In this document: positions 7,721 through 15,716 of the stretch, one piece after another
Layout of the letters: every line of letters begins with the position of its first letter
Numbering within the stretch: position 1 is the stretch's first letter
NCBI GenBank assembly: GCA_046484325.1
Contig: JAWOJB010000036.1
Span: 1-31,791 of the forward strand
Length of the DNA: 31,791 nucleotides
Origin: JAWOJB01 sp046484325
GTDB taxonomy: Bacteria > Actinomycetota > Acidimicrobiia > Spongiisociales > ZC4RG35
Direction of reading: 5' to 3'
The notes under the pieces: model-generated
Database searches by the model: none
The model's input: only the letters and a program-made list of their open reading frames with translations
Told to the model about the DNA's origin: nothing
Program-made: the position numbers and the translations under genes

Positions 7721-7756
7721 GTCGCTCTCCTCCGTGCCTCGTCTTGCGGCCGGTAG

Positions 7757-9871
7757 TCACTTCCGACGCTTCATGTTCTTGGACCGCCGTTGCAGGGGCT
7801 CGACCGCGTAGTCCGCCCCGCGGCCCTGGATCCGGCCGATGGCTGCGTCGAGGATCTCGGTGGCCCGTTCCCTCGACCCGGCCTCGAAGGCCTGGTCGGC
7901 GAGCTGGTGGACGACCCGGCTCTCGTGGAGCGGGGTGAACGCCGACTTCGTCCGGTATTCGTCGGGGAGGGGGGTAACGGCGAGTGAGAGCAGCTCGACC
8001 GCCCGCTCCGGCTCGGGAGCGGTGGACACCACCACCGGCTTGCCTTTCTCCAGCACGACCCGCTTGTGGGCCCGGGCCGCGTCCGTGGCCAGGGCGGCCG
8101 CCACGTGACGGACCGCCATCGGGTCGGTCTCGGCGTGGCGCTCCATCGCCTCGGCCAGCTCCTCTCTCACCTCGGGATGGCTCCGCATCCCCCCGTAGTA
8201 GAGGAACTGGGCCGCCTCCTTGCTTGTGAGCAAATGGGCCAGCTCTTCACTGGCCCGGCTCAGCGGGTGAGCGATACGGATGCGGTGGATGGCGGTGGCG
8301 ACGAACCCGAGCGGGAAGCAGGGCCAGAACACCCGGATCAGATAGGACCCGGGCTCGGCGAAATGATGGCCCTTGGCCCCGAAACTGATCCCGATCTCGC
8401 CGTAGATCTCCTCGCCGGGGGCTAGCTCCACCGGGTCGGGCGGGGCGAGGAGACGCCGGACGGGTGGGATGAACTCGACGATCTCGCCGCCGGGCCGCTC
8501 GATGAGCACTCGGAGGAGGCCGTCCTCGGGCTCGGGCCGGTCGACGATCTCGATGGGCCGGTCGGAGACGTTCTCCAACCTCAGCTCGAGGTGGACCGGC
8601 ACCCCGATGTCGAACAGGTCGGGCCCCAGGACGTGGAGCCGGGCCGGCTCGTGATCCTCGATGAAGGCGGGGCTGAGGTCGACACTGAGGTTGTTCCCGA
8701 TCCAGTCCCTTCCTCCGAAGATCACGTCGTTGCGGTCGGCGTGGCGCATCCAGATGAGCTCCACATCGTCGAACTCCCAGCGGAAGCTGCCCCAGAAGTT
8801 GCTCTCCCCGCCACCGTTGTCGGTGTAGCCCCACGGGTAGTTCATGAACGACTCCGAGCCGCTGTCCGGGTTGGCGGTGCGCTGCCAGGTGTGTGGGAGG
8901 TTGAAGGCGTGGCCGGCCTCGTGGATCAGGGTCTGGAGGATCAGCCGGTCCTTCTCGTCGTTGGCGTCATAGAGGGTGCCGCTGGTCCTGCCCCGGATGG
9001 CGTCCTCGGCGATGGCGAAGCCCTGGCGGAGGAACGAGTCGCCGACCTGCCACCCACCCCAGTCGAACATCGTCCCGTAGTAGCCCGAGTTGTAGTTGGG
9101 GTCCCCGAAGCGAGGCACGATCACCCCATAGAGGTTCCACTGGAACCGGTTGGAGAAGCCATCGAACCGGGTCTCCATCAGGTCGTGCAGCTCCGCCTCG
9201 GACCAGTTGTTCCCAGGATCGGGGCTGTCCGGGTCGTTGAGGATGTCGTCGTGGGTGACGGTGAGGTCGATCCCTGATCGGAGGAACACCTCCCGGATGC
9301 CGACCGTGTTGGGAAGGCCCGAAGGGGCCGGGGCTATGTCGGGGTCGATGGTGGGTGGGAAGGCTGTGCCCTGGAACCTGTCGACCTCGAGATTGGCCAC
9401 CCGGAAGTACTCGGAGATCTTCGGGCAGAGATACGAGCGGACCAGGGACCCGCTGGTGTACCACTCGACGCAGGCGGCGGCAGGAGGGGCGAAGTAGCGG
9501 ATTCTGGGGATGTGGACCTTGATCGAATCGGCCGTGTTGGTGGGATCGGCGTAGTAGCGGACGGGTCCGGACAGCTCGATGGCCGAGCTGTCTCCACCCT
9601 GGGTGACGACGTCGACCACGAACGAGCGGTTGTAGAAGGTGATCGGTATCCCGCAGAAGGAGAACTGTGTGTAGAGATCGCCACTGAGCCGCTGCTGGGG
9701 TCGCCGCCCGTCCACGTCGACCCGCAGCTCGAGGATGGCACCTCCATTGGCCGGGGTCGGGTTTCGGTAGGTGCCGCTCACCGGCCGCCGCAGCCAGGGG
9801 ATGAACAGCTCCGGATCCAGGGGGAAGGTCTCCAGGTCCAGCCTGCCCAGCATGGTCGTGTCGATCGTCAT
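7757..9871 (-). CDS. Metzincin-like zinc metalloprotease with C-terminal domains
   Basis: A 704-residue protein. ATG 9871 follows GGAGGAG. An N-terminal beta-rich domain (about 1-200, including ILELRVDVDGRRP and LSGDLY) precedes the catalytic part. The zinc site HEAGHAFNLPH uses H317, H321 and H327 with catalytic E318; the Met-turn SFMNY has M343, sixteen residues later. This is the metzincin arrangement, except that the usual Gly of HExxHxxGxxH is Asn324. Residues about 410-545 look like an Ig-like beta sandwich, and 550-704 are helical with a basic end. No signal peptide or membrane segment is seen, unusual for such a protease. It is the first gene of the four-gene operon down to 6034. Confidence 0.8.
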   Translation of the reverse strand: MTIDTTMLGRLDLETFPLDPELFIPWLRRPVSGTYRNPTPANGGAILELRVDVDGRRPQQRLSGDLYTQFSFCGIPITFYNRSFVVDVVTQGGDSSAIELSGPVRYYADPTNTADSIKVHIPRIRYFAPPAAACVEWYTSGSLVRSYLCPKISEYFRVANLEVDRFQGTAFPPTIDPDIAPAPSGLPNTVGIREVFLRSGIDLTVTHDDILNDPDSPDPGNNWSEAELHDLMETRFDGFSNRFQWNLYGVIVPRFGDPNYNSGYYGTMFDWGGWQVGDSFLRQGFAIAEDAIRGRTSGTLYDANDEKDRLILQTLIHEAGHAFNLPHTWQRTANPDSGSESFMNYPWGYTDNGGGESNFWGSFRWEFDDVELIWMRHADRNDVIFGGRDWIGNNLSVDLSPAFIEDHEPARLHVLGPDLFDIGVPVHLELRLENVSDRPIEIVDRPEPEDGLLRVLIERPGGEIVEFIPPVRRLLAPPDPVELAPGEEIYGEIGISFGAKGHHFAEPGSYLIRVFWPCFPLGFVATAIHRIRIAHPLSRASEELAHLLTSKEAAQFLYYGGMRSHPEVREELAEAMERHAETDPMAVRHVAAALATDAARAHKRVVLEKGKPVVVSTAPEPERAVELLSLAVTPLPDEYRTKSAFTPLHESRVVHQLADQAFEAGSRERATEILDAAIGRIQGRGADYAVEPLQRRSKNMKRRK

Positions 9872-10335
9872 CTCGCTCCTCCGGCCCCCCAGCCCGGAGG
9901 CGACGACCATCGCCGCCACGCCAATATTGGACTGGGCGCGTGGGCGGGTCCATGACGAGGCGATGTCAGCTTCCTGCCAGCGTTGATTTCCTCCGTTCGG
10001 CGTTCTGGGACCGGAGGAAGCGGTGCCAGATGGTCGAGTCCGTGGCGGTGGTGTCTTCCATCGCAGCCCTCCGCCTCGGCCTGGTCTCGATGCTGGCCGG
10101 CACTCGGTTCTTCCCCGAGGTCCCGACGAATCCCGGGTGCTGGCTGGATGGCGACGGCCACCGCCTTCTCCACCTCGCCGTCGCCGAGCCCCGCGATCTC
10201 AGCCTGGTCGTCGACCTGCGACGTGCGGAGGCCCCGGTGGCTGTGGTCCTCCTCCCCGAGCTCTCTGCTCCACGTCCGCCGGGCCGTCCTGGCCGGTGCG
10301 GCCTCCATCGCCGGCTGGGATGCCGCCCGCGGTCC
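9872..10335. other. Stretch with no assignable gene
   Basis: It contains the leader of the protease operon, with a perfect CCAATATTGG palindrome at 9921-9930 that could be part of its promoter. An open frame on the plus strand reads coherently in parts (VESVAVVSSIAALRLGL, then HLAVAEPRDLSLVVDLR). I recognise no domain in it, and it runs into the SulP remnant with a frame change. It may be the decayed start of another gene. Confidence 0.4.
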
Positions 10336-10580
10336 CGCTTCATCTCGAAGGCAGTGCTCGTCGGCTCCTGGCCGGCCTCGGGATCGAGATCCTGACGTTG
10401 CAGGTCGAGAAGATCATGAACGTCACGGTCGACACCGACGGCTGGATCACCGACGTGGCCGAGATCGTGAAGAGCATCCCGGACGCCTCCGTCGCGAGCG
10501 TGCTGGTGGGCGTGTCGACCATCGTGCTTCTCCGGTTGACCAAACGCTTCACTCCCAAGCTCCCAGGCCCTTTGATCCCG
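10336..10580 (+). pseudogene. SulP-type sulfate permease remnant
   Basis: One frame ends RFISKAVLVG at about 10355. The frame one base back continues LLAGLGIEILTLQVEKI, then SIPDASVASVLVGVSTIVLL and RLTKRFTPKLPGPLIP. Together this matches the middle of SulP-family anion transporters, where an [FI]SK/SRPVLVG segment is followed by a transmembrane pair and a PxxPGPL motif. Only about 80 residues of a family of 500 or more are present. The lost base near 10355 and the missing ends show that it cannot be functional. The following sequence is unrelated. Confidence 0.55.
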
Positions 10581-10648
10581 CGCGAGGGATGGGTCAGGTG
10601 CTGTAGCGGTGCTCTCTCCCCGGCGGGCCGCCTTCTGGGCAATACGGC

Positions 10649-13600
10649 TCAGTCGGTCTCGAGGACGGTCCGGGCCGCGACGAGGTCGGGGCTGTCGAGG
10701 CCCTCGGTGAAGGACCCGTAGAGGTCCCGCAGCTCCTCGCCACGGTCGGGGACCTGGCCCAGCGAGCGGCGCAGGTCAACGAGGCGGGTCAGCGCCTGGA
10801 GCTCGACCAGCCGCACGCCGGTCTGTCGCGCCCCCCGGATGGCGGCACGGTACGACTCTTGGGCATCGTCGAGGTCGCCATCGGGGAGCATCCGGATCAG
10901 ATCCCCCCGTTGGACACGAAACTCGGGCGACACGGCCTCCTCGGGCCCATTGATGGCGATGGCCTCGTCGATCAGCGCCATCGCCTCGGTCACCCGGCCC
11001 ACGGCCGCGAACGCCGTCGCCCGCAGGGCAAGGATGAGCGGCCAGAACACCGGGGGTGTGGTCAGACCCTGGTAGAGGTCGATGCCGGCTTCGGTCATGT
11101 GCAATCCCTCGGCCGGTTCGCCGAGACCGGAGAGCGCACAACCTCCGAGGACGGAGGCGAGCGCGCCCCACACCGGGTAGTCGTGTTCGGCCGCCACCGC
11201 CTCGAGTTCGGCGGCCAGCTCCCGACTCTGCTCGAACCGATGGCGCATGAGGTTGAGGAAGCCGACGTGGTAGAGGGCGTAGGCGAGGCTGAACGGATGC
11301 TGGAGGCGTCTCGCCAGCGCCATCGCCTCGGAGCTGTCGGCCACCGCCCGCTCGAGGTCGCCCACCTGCCAACGCAGGAGGGCCGAGGCGATGTGGGCCA
11401 CCACGCCGGGGCTCGTGCCCAGCCGGAACCGCCCGGAGCCGTGCATGGTCGGATCGAACAACCGGATCGCCTCGTCGAGGTGCCGGAGACCGGTCTCCAT
11501 GTCACCTGCGAAGGCGCAGTTGGCACCGAACACGAAGTGGGCGTCCACGAGGATCGTGTCGTCGTCCTCCGCTGCGGCGAGATCGAGCAGCTCTCGGCCG
11601 ATGCCGGAAGCCTGTTCGAAGTCGGCGATGTTCATGTAGTAGGTCGCCAGGGAGCGGAGCACCGGGAACCGGCGGGCCGTGTCGCCGGCCGCCTCGACGA
11701 GCTCGAGCACCTCCCGGAACGCCTGCTCGACCTCGGGGTCGTATCCCCGCAGTGCCATGAGTCCCCGGGCGAGGCTCGTCCGCAACGTCATCTCCTCGGC
11801 GGCCCGCTCCGGGGAGGGATCCGACTTGGCGAGGACCGCCAGCATGTCCCTGGTCAACTCCAGCGCGGCGTGATACCAGCCACGGGCGTCGTGCAGCGCC
11901 CACAAGCCGTCGAGGAGCAGGTACAGCTGCTCGAGGTCCGCCTCCGCCACCCAGAATCTCCACGCCGACCTCAGGTTCCCGATTTCGACGGCGAGGTCGT
12001 CGAGGGTCGCCTCGCGCTCGGGGCCCTGCAGCAGGTGGCGAAGCCCTTGGGCGTACTCCGAGTAGTGGAGGGCGTGGGCCCGTCGAACGGCCGCGGCGGT
12101 CTCAGCGTTCTCGTCGAGCCGTTCGGTGGCGTACTCCCGGATCGTCTGCAGCATCGAGAATCGCCGGGACCCGAGGCTCTCGGTACTGCGGATCAGGCTT
12201 TTGTCGACGAGCGAGACGAGGGCGTCGAGCACGTCGAGATCGCCCACCGCCGCTGCCACCGCCTCCACCGCGTCGAGGCGCGCCGTGCTGAACACCGACA
12301 TCAGCTCGAAGACTCGGCACTCGTCAGGGGCGAGCATCTCGTGGCTCCACTCGATGGTCGCCCGCAGGGTCCGATGACGGGCCGGGAGGTCACGAGGCCC
12401 CCCGCCGAGCACGTCGAAGCGCCCCCGCAGACGGTCACGGAGGTCGCCCGGCGAGAACACGGTCAGTCGCGCCGCTGCCAACTCGATCGCCAGCGGCAGG
12501 CCATCGAGGCGGAGGCAGATCTCGGCGATCGCCGCGGCGTTCTCGTCGATGAGGGCGAAGTCGGGTCGCACGGCGCGAGCCCGTTCGACGAAGAGGCTCA
12601 CGGCCTCGGAGTCGGAGATGGCCGCCGGCGACGCCTTGGGGTCGGGCAGCGATAGCGGTGGGACCGCGAAGACGTGCTCGGCTCGGATCCGCAGCGCCTC
12701 CCGGCTGGTCACGACGATCGCGAGCTCGGGGCAGCGCTGCAACAAATCGGCCAGGCCGACTGCGGCATCCGTGACCTGCTCGAAGTTGTCGAGCACCAGA
12801 AGCATCTGGCGGTCCCGCAGCTGCTCCGTGAGGGTCTCCAGCGGTACGGCGCCCGTCTCGATCAGGCCCAACTCGCGGGCGATGGCCTCGAAGGCGGCGT
12901 CGGCGTCTCGTTCGGGTGAGAGGTCGACGAAGAACACGCCATCGCGGTGACGGTCGAGGCGCTCGGCGGCGACCTGCAACCCGAGTCGGGTCTTGCCGGT
13001 ACCGCCGGGGCCCGTCAGCGTCACCAGCCGGATCCTCGGGTCGTCCAGCATCGCCAGCACTTCGGCCAATTCGGCCCGGCGCCCGAAGAACTCGGAGTCC
13101 TGGGTCGGGAGGTTGTTGGGCCTGGCATCCAGCGTTGTCGGCGGCGGGAAGTCGGCCTCGAGCTCGGCATGGAGGAGCTGGTACAGATGCTCGGGTTGGG
13201 TGAGGTCCTTCAGTCGGTGGCGGCCGAGGTCCCGGAGCCCGACGCCTGTCGGGAGTGGTTCGCCGGCGAGGGAGACAGCGAGCTCGGACAGCAAGACCTG
13301 ACCACCATGTCCGGCGGACATGATCCGCGCCGCCCGGTTGACCGCGGGTCCGTAATAGTCGCCGTCACGGAATTGGGCATCGCCGGCGTGGATGCCCATC
13401 CGCACCCGCAGCGTCCCCACCTCATCCCACACTGTGGCTGCCAGCCGTCGCTGTGCCTCCAGGGCCGCCCCGAGCGAGTCGGCGACCGAGGCGAAGACGG
13501 CCATGAGCCCATCGCCGGTGGTCTTCACGACGCCACCCCCCGCCCCCTCGACGGCGGCCCGGAGGATGGCGTCGTGCCCGGCGAGGGCCTCGCGCATCGA

Positions 13601-13663
13601 TTCGGGGTGTTCCTCCCATATCCGGGTGCTGGATTCGAGGTCGGTGAAGAGGAAGGCCGGCAT
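10649..13663 (-). CDS. Class III nucleotide cyclase - ATPase - TPR signalling protein
   Basis: A protein of about 1004 residues. Residues 1-165 are a class III cyclase domain: FTDLESS with metal-binding D8, KTTGDG with K47 and second metal D51, D102 in GDYYG, and NRAAR with N109 and R113. The key catalytic residues are present, so it may be active. An NB-ARC-like ATPase follows, with Walker A GPGGTGKT (218-225) and Walker B LLVLDN (288-293). From about 500 to the end are TPR-like helices. No LuxR helix-turn-helix is present, unlike related actinobacterial proteins. The start could also be TTG 13675; ATG 13663 is preferred because a -10-like TATATT overlaps the TTG, implying a nearly leaderless message. 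Confidence 0.85.
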   Translation of the reverse strand: MPAFLFTDLESSTRIWEEHPESMREALAGHDAILRAAVEGAGGGVVKTTGDGLMAVFASVADSLGAALEAQRRLAATVWDEVGTLRVRMGIHAGDAQFRDGDYYGPAVNRAARIMSAGHGGQVLLSELAVSLAGEPLPTGVGLRDLGRHRLKDLTQPEHLYQLLHAELEADFPPPTTLDARPNNLPTQDSEFFGRRAELAEVLAMLDDPRIRLVTLTGPGGTGKTRLGLQVAAERLDRHRDGVFFVDLSPERDADAAFEAIARELGLIETGAVPLETLTEQLRDRQMLLVLDNFEQVTDAAVGLADLLQRCPELAIVVTSREALRIRAEHVFAVPPLSLPDPKASPAAISDSEAVSLFVERARAVRPDFALIDENAAAIAEICLRLDGLPLAIELAAARLTVFSPGDLRDRLRGRFDVLGGGPRDLPARHRTLRATIEWSHEMLAPDECRVFELMSVFSTARLDAVEAVAAAVGDLDVLDALVSLVDKSLIRSTESLGSRRFSMLQTIREYATERLDENAETAAAVRRAHALHYSEYAQGLRHLLQGPEREATLDDLAVEIGNLRSAWRFWVAEADLEQLYLLLDGLWALHDARGWYHAALELTRDMLAVLAKSDPSPERAAEEMTLRTSLARGLMALRGYDPEVEQAFREVLELVEAAGDTARRFPVLRSLATYYMNIADFEQASGIGRELLDLAAAEDDDTILVDAHFVFGANCAFAGDMETGLRHLDEAIRLFDPTMHGSGRFRLGTSPGVVAHIASALLRWQVGDLERAVADSSEAMALARRLQHPFSLAYALYHVGFLNLMRHRFEQSRELAAELEAVAAEHDYPVWGALASVLGGCALSGLGEPAEGLHMTEAGIDLYQGLTTPPVFWPLILALRATAFAAVGRVTEAMALIDEAIAINGPEEAVSPEFRVQRGDLIRMLPDGDLDDAQESYRAAIRGARQTGVRLVELQALTRLVDLRRSLGQVPDRGEELRDLYGSFTEGLDSPDLVAARTVLETD

Positions 13664-13673
13664 GGCCCGGGTC

Positions 13674-13679
13674 AATATA
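13674..13679 (-). promoter_or_regulatory. -10-like box for the cyclase gene
   Basis: TATATT read on the minus strand, in the only TA-rich patch of the 110-base divergent gap. It would start RNA a few bases before ATG 13663, so the message would have almost no leader and needs no ribosome site; none is visible. No convincing -35 is seen. Confidence 0.4.
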
Positions 13680-13773
13680 TAGAGGGATCTTCGGGCAGGA
13701 GGCCGGCATCGGGAATCCGTGGGGCTCGCCGGGGGTTGTCGCCGGAGAATTCACACTAAAAGGTAGGTGCTCC

Positions 13774-14217
13774 ATGGCCCGATACGTGGCGCGAGTCAGG
13801 ACGTCCATGAACGCCGATGAGGCCTTCACCTACATGGCCGATCTCCGCAACTTCGCCAGTTGGGATCCCGGCGTCGTCCGGTCCGAGCAGGTGGCCGGCA
13901 ACGGGCTCGGGCCCGATGCGGCGTACGACGTGACCGTCCGCAACGGCGGCCGGGACATGACGCTCAGGTACGAAGTCGTCGAGTACGACCCGCCGCGCCG
14001 CGTGCAGGTCGTCGGCAAGGCGTCGGTGTTCACGTCGATCGACGTGGTCGAGGTGAACGAGGGCGGCGAAGGGACGCTCGTCGTATATGACGCCACCCTC
14101 CGGATGCCGTTCCCGCTCTCGCTGGCCGACCCGCTGCTGGCGAAGGCCTTCCGGGGGATCGGCGACAAGGCCGCCGCCGGTCTCGAGCAAGTCCTCAACG
14201 GCACGCTGGTGCGCTGA
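13774..14217 (+). CDS. SRPBCC / polyketide cyclase-like protein
   Basis: A 147-residue protein of the START/Bet v1-like fold. It begins with the beta strand YVARVRTSMNADEAFTYMA, followed by NFASWDPGV, a signature of SRPBCC proteins (coenzyme Q-binding / polyketide cyclase-like). It ends with the long C-terminal helix (KAFRGIGDKAAAGLEQVL) that closes the hydrophobic pocket. ATG 13774 is preceded by AGGTAGGT. The ligand is unknown. It is transcribed divergently from the cyclase gene and is 63 bases upstream of the isochorismatase-family gene, possibly on the same transcript. Confidence 0.8.
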   Translation: MARYVARVRTSMNADEAFTYMADLRNFASWDPGVVRSEQVAGNGLGPDAAYDVTVRNGGRDMTLRYEVVEYDPPRRVQVVGKASVFTSIDVVEVNEGGEGTLVVYDATLRMPFPLSLADPLLAKAFRGIGDKAAAGLEQVLNGTLVR

Positions 14218-14280
14218 GGCCGCGTCGCACCCCCAGGCCCTCCACCGGGCGCTCGGAGGTGGCCCGGTAACGTCATCGCG

Positions 14281-14835
14281 ATGGAGATGCCCGCCGAAGC
14301 CGCCCTCCTCGTGATCGACGTCCAGCAGGGCATGGAGGACCCGAGCTGGGGGCCTCGCAACAATCTCGATATGGAAGCCAACACCTCGCGGCTGATTGTC
14401 GAGTGGCAGCGCACCGGGCGTCCGATCATCCTCGTTCGGCACGACTCGACGAAGACCGATTCGCCGCTGCGGCCCGAGCTGCCGGGCAACGCCTTCAAGC
14501 CGATCGTGTCCGGCGATCCCGACCTGCTGGTGACGAAGTCGGTGAACTCGGCGTTCTATGGCGACCCCGACCTGCACGCCTGGCTGCAGGCCCGGGAGAT
14601 CGACACGGTCGTGGTGTGCGGGATCCAGACCAACATGTGCTGTGAGACCACCGCCCGAATGGCCGGCAACCTCGGCTATGCCACCTACTTCGTCCTCGAC
14701 GCCACCCACACCTTCGACCTGGTCGGGCCCGACGGGGTCACCATCTCGGCTGACGAACTGGCCCGGGTGACGGCGGCGAACCTGCACGGCGAGTTCGCCA
14801 CGGTCGTCGCGACCGACGATCTGGTGGCCGGGTAA
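14281..14835 (+). CDS. Isochorismatase-family cysteine hydrolase
   Basis: A 184-residue enzyme with the family's catalytic triad: D13 (LLVIDVQQG), K86 (LLVTKSVNSAF) and C120 (GIQTNMCCETTA, preceding the TA helix). The cis-peptide region lies just before the cysteine. Members hydrolyse isochorismate, nicotinamide or other amides; the context does not tell which. Isochorismate use is unlikely, as no siderophore genes are near. The ribosome site is weak for ATG 14281; GGAGGT lies 17 bases or more upstream. The gene ends before a strong bidirectional hairpin. Confidence 0.85.
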   Translation: MEMPAEAALLVIDVQQGMEDPSWGPRNNLDMEANTSRLIVEWQRTGRPIILVRHDSTKTDSPLRPELPGNAFKPIVSGDPDLLVTKSVNSAFYGDPDLHAWLQAREIDTVVVCGIQTNMCCETTARMAGNLGYATYFVLDATHTFDLVGPDGVTISADELARVTAANLHGEFATVVATDDLVAG

Positions 14836-14859
14836 GCCGAAACGGCGCTCCAAGATCCA

Positions 14860-14906
14860 TCGAGTGAACCTGAAGCGCCGATAGTTGTCGTTCCAGGTTC
14901 ACTCGA
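14860..14906. terminator. Bidirectional hairpin terminator
   Basis: A perfect 13-bp inverted repeat: TCGAGTGAACCTG at 14860-14872 and its complement at 14894-14906, with further pairs possible inside the 21-base loop. It separates two convergent genes. Its right arm contains the stop codon and last codons of the minus-strand gene. Confidence 0.8.
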
Positions 14907-15342
14907 CGGGGTTGGGCAGCTCACCCGGCGGCCTCACCGAGGCGCCGAGCTGGCGGACGAGGTCGTACAGGTCGGGCCCTCCCCATTGTTCGGCGATCAG
15001 CCCATCCTCGATCCGCACCACATCGAGCAGTCCGACCGTGACCTGCCGCCCAGTCGGCGCGACTCCGAGGAACTCACCCCGGTGGGTTCCCCGCAGGACG
15101 CAGCGGAAAGCCACCCGATCACCCTCGGCGACCGCGTCCTCGAGGGTGATCGAGACATCGGGGAACGCTGCCCGGAGGCCGACGAGGCGCTGGATCTGTT
15201 GTTCGAGGTCGAGCGGCGGGGACACGGCCGAGAGGTGCCGGCGGTAGGAGGGGTGGGCGAAGCGGGCGACTGCGGTCGGATCACCCTGCTCCCACACTTC
15301 GCCGATGTACGCCTCCAGGAGCCGGCGGTTGTCGGTGGTCAC
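14899..15342 (-). CDS. SnoaL-like ester cyclase family protein
   Basis: A 147-residue protein of the SnoaL/NTF2-like fold. The helix LLEAYIGEVWEQGDPTAV and the strand segment YRRHL open the fold, then AAFPDVSITLEDAVAEGDRV and the strand VAFRCVLRGTHRGEF, with WGGPDLYDLVRQLG as the last helix. Such proteins range from polyketide cyclases to uncharacterised stress proteins. GTG 15342 follows GGAGGA at five bases. It is divergent from the sulfur operon leader. Confidence 0.8.
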   Translation of the reverse strand: MTTDNRRLLEAYIGEVWEQGDPTAVARFAHPSYRRHLSAVSPPLDLEQQIQRLVGLRAAFPDVSITLEDAVAEGDRVAFRCVLRGTHRGEFLGVAPTGRQVTVGLLDVVRIEDGLIAEQWGGPDLYDLVRQLGASVRPPGELPNPVE

Positions 15343-15421
15343 GGGTCCTCCGTCGGTAGGCGTCGAGGCTCGGGCGGACGGTAACCGGGGGAGGCCGCGG
15401 GCTGGCACCAGTCCCGGGCCG

Positions 15422-15450
15422 TTGACGTCCCCGGCCCGCCGCCCTACCGT
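15422..15450 (+). promoter_or_regulatory. Promoter of the metZ leader
   Basis: TTGACG at 15422-15427 and TACCGT at 15445-15450 are separated by exactly 17 bases, a good sigma-70-type promoter. RNA would start near 15457-15461, placing the leader-peptide ATG at or within a few bases of the 5' end. Confidence 0.6.
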
Positions 15451-15460
15451 GTCGCCCCTC

Positions 15461-15547
15461 ATGGAGCGGTTCGCCTGCATGTGTCGGTGTATCAGCTCTC
15501 GGGCGCTCGGCCCGAGTGCCGCCGCTCCGTGCGTCGAGCACTCCTGA
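15461..15547 (+). CDS. Cys-rich leader peptide upstream of metZ
   Basis: A 28-codon ORF, ATG 15461 to TGA 15545-15547, starting MERFACMCRC: cysteine at codons 6, 8 and 10, and another at 24. There is no ribosome site, but the promoter positions imply a leaderless or nearly leaderless message. Leaderless poly-Cys ORFs acting as cysteine-responsive attenuators are known from mycobacterial sulfur operons, and here the downstream operon begins with a sulfhydrylase. The last four codons form one arm of a 10-bp RNA stem, so ribosome position would directly affect the structure. The identification rests on position, cysteine clustering and RNA pairing, not on homology. Confidence 0.65.
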   Translation: MERFACMCRCISSRALGPSAAAPCVEHS

Positions 15548-15716
15548 ACCCGATGCCGGCACCCGAGAGGGACCTTTCGTCAGGCATCGGGACATCCGGC
15601 CGCTGAGTACCGCCTTTCGTCGTCTCCGAGGTTCTCGTGGAGTGCTCGTTCATCTCGTCGTCGTCGCCGCTCGCCGGGTGTGAGACCGCGCCCCCGATCG
15701 TGCGAGGCCACACCCG
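15502..15716 (+). promoter_or_regulatory. Attenuator-like RNA between the leader peptide and metZ
   Basis: Pairings seen: 15502-15508 with 15514-15520 (7 bp, 1:2); 15514-15519 with 15538-15543 (6 bp, 2:3); 15535-15544 with 15639-15648 (10 bp perfect, 3:4); 15549-15557 with 15583-15591 (9 bp perfect, nested in 3:4); 15675-15682 with 15709-15716 (8 bp perfect, abutting the metZ ATG and enclosing its only ribosome-site-like GAGG at 15704-15707). Segments 1:2, 2:3 and 3:4 exclude each other as in classical attenuators. CCTTTCGTC also occurs twice in this leader, near 15572 and 15613. No known riboswitch core was recognised. Control through ribosome stalling at the Cys codons is inferred. Confidence 0.6.

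Noticed and set aside
6581..7756. A 391-codon open frame on the plus strand opposite the cysteine-rich protein
   Set aside because: It lacks a ribosome site and natural composition, and crosses the boundary between two well-defined minus-strand genes.
10859..12655. A 598-codon open frame on the plus strand opposite the cyclase-ATPase gene
   Set aside because: The translation has no hydrophobic core or domain; the opposite strand carries clear cyclase and Walker motifs.
15548..15716. SAM riboswitch upstream of metZ
   Set aside because: The leader does not show the SAM-I, SAM-II or SAM-IV core sequences I can recall; the Cys-rich ORF and competing stems explain the structure better.
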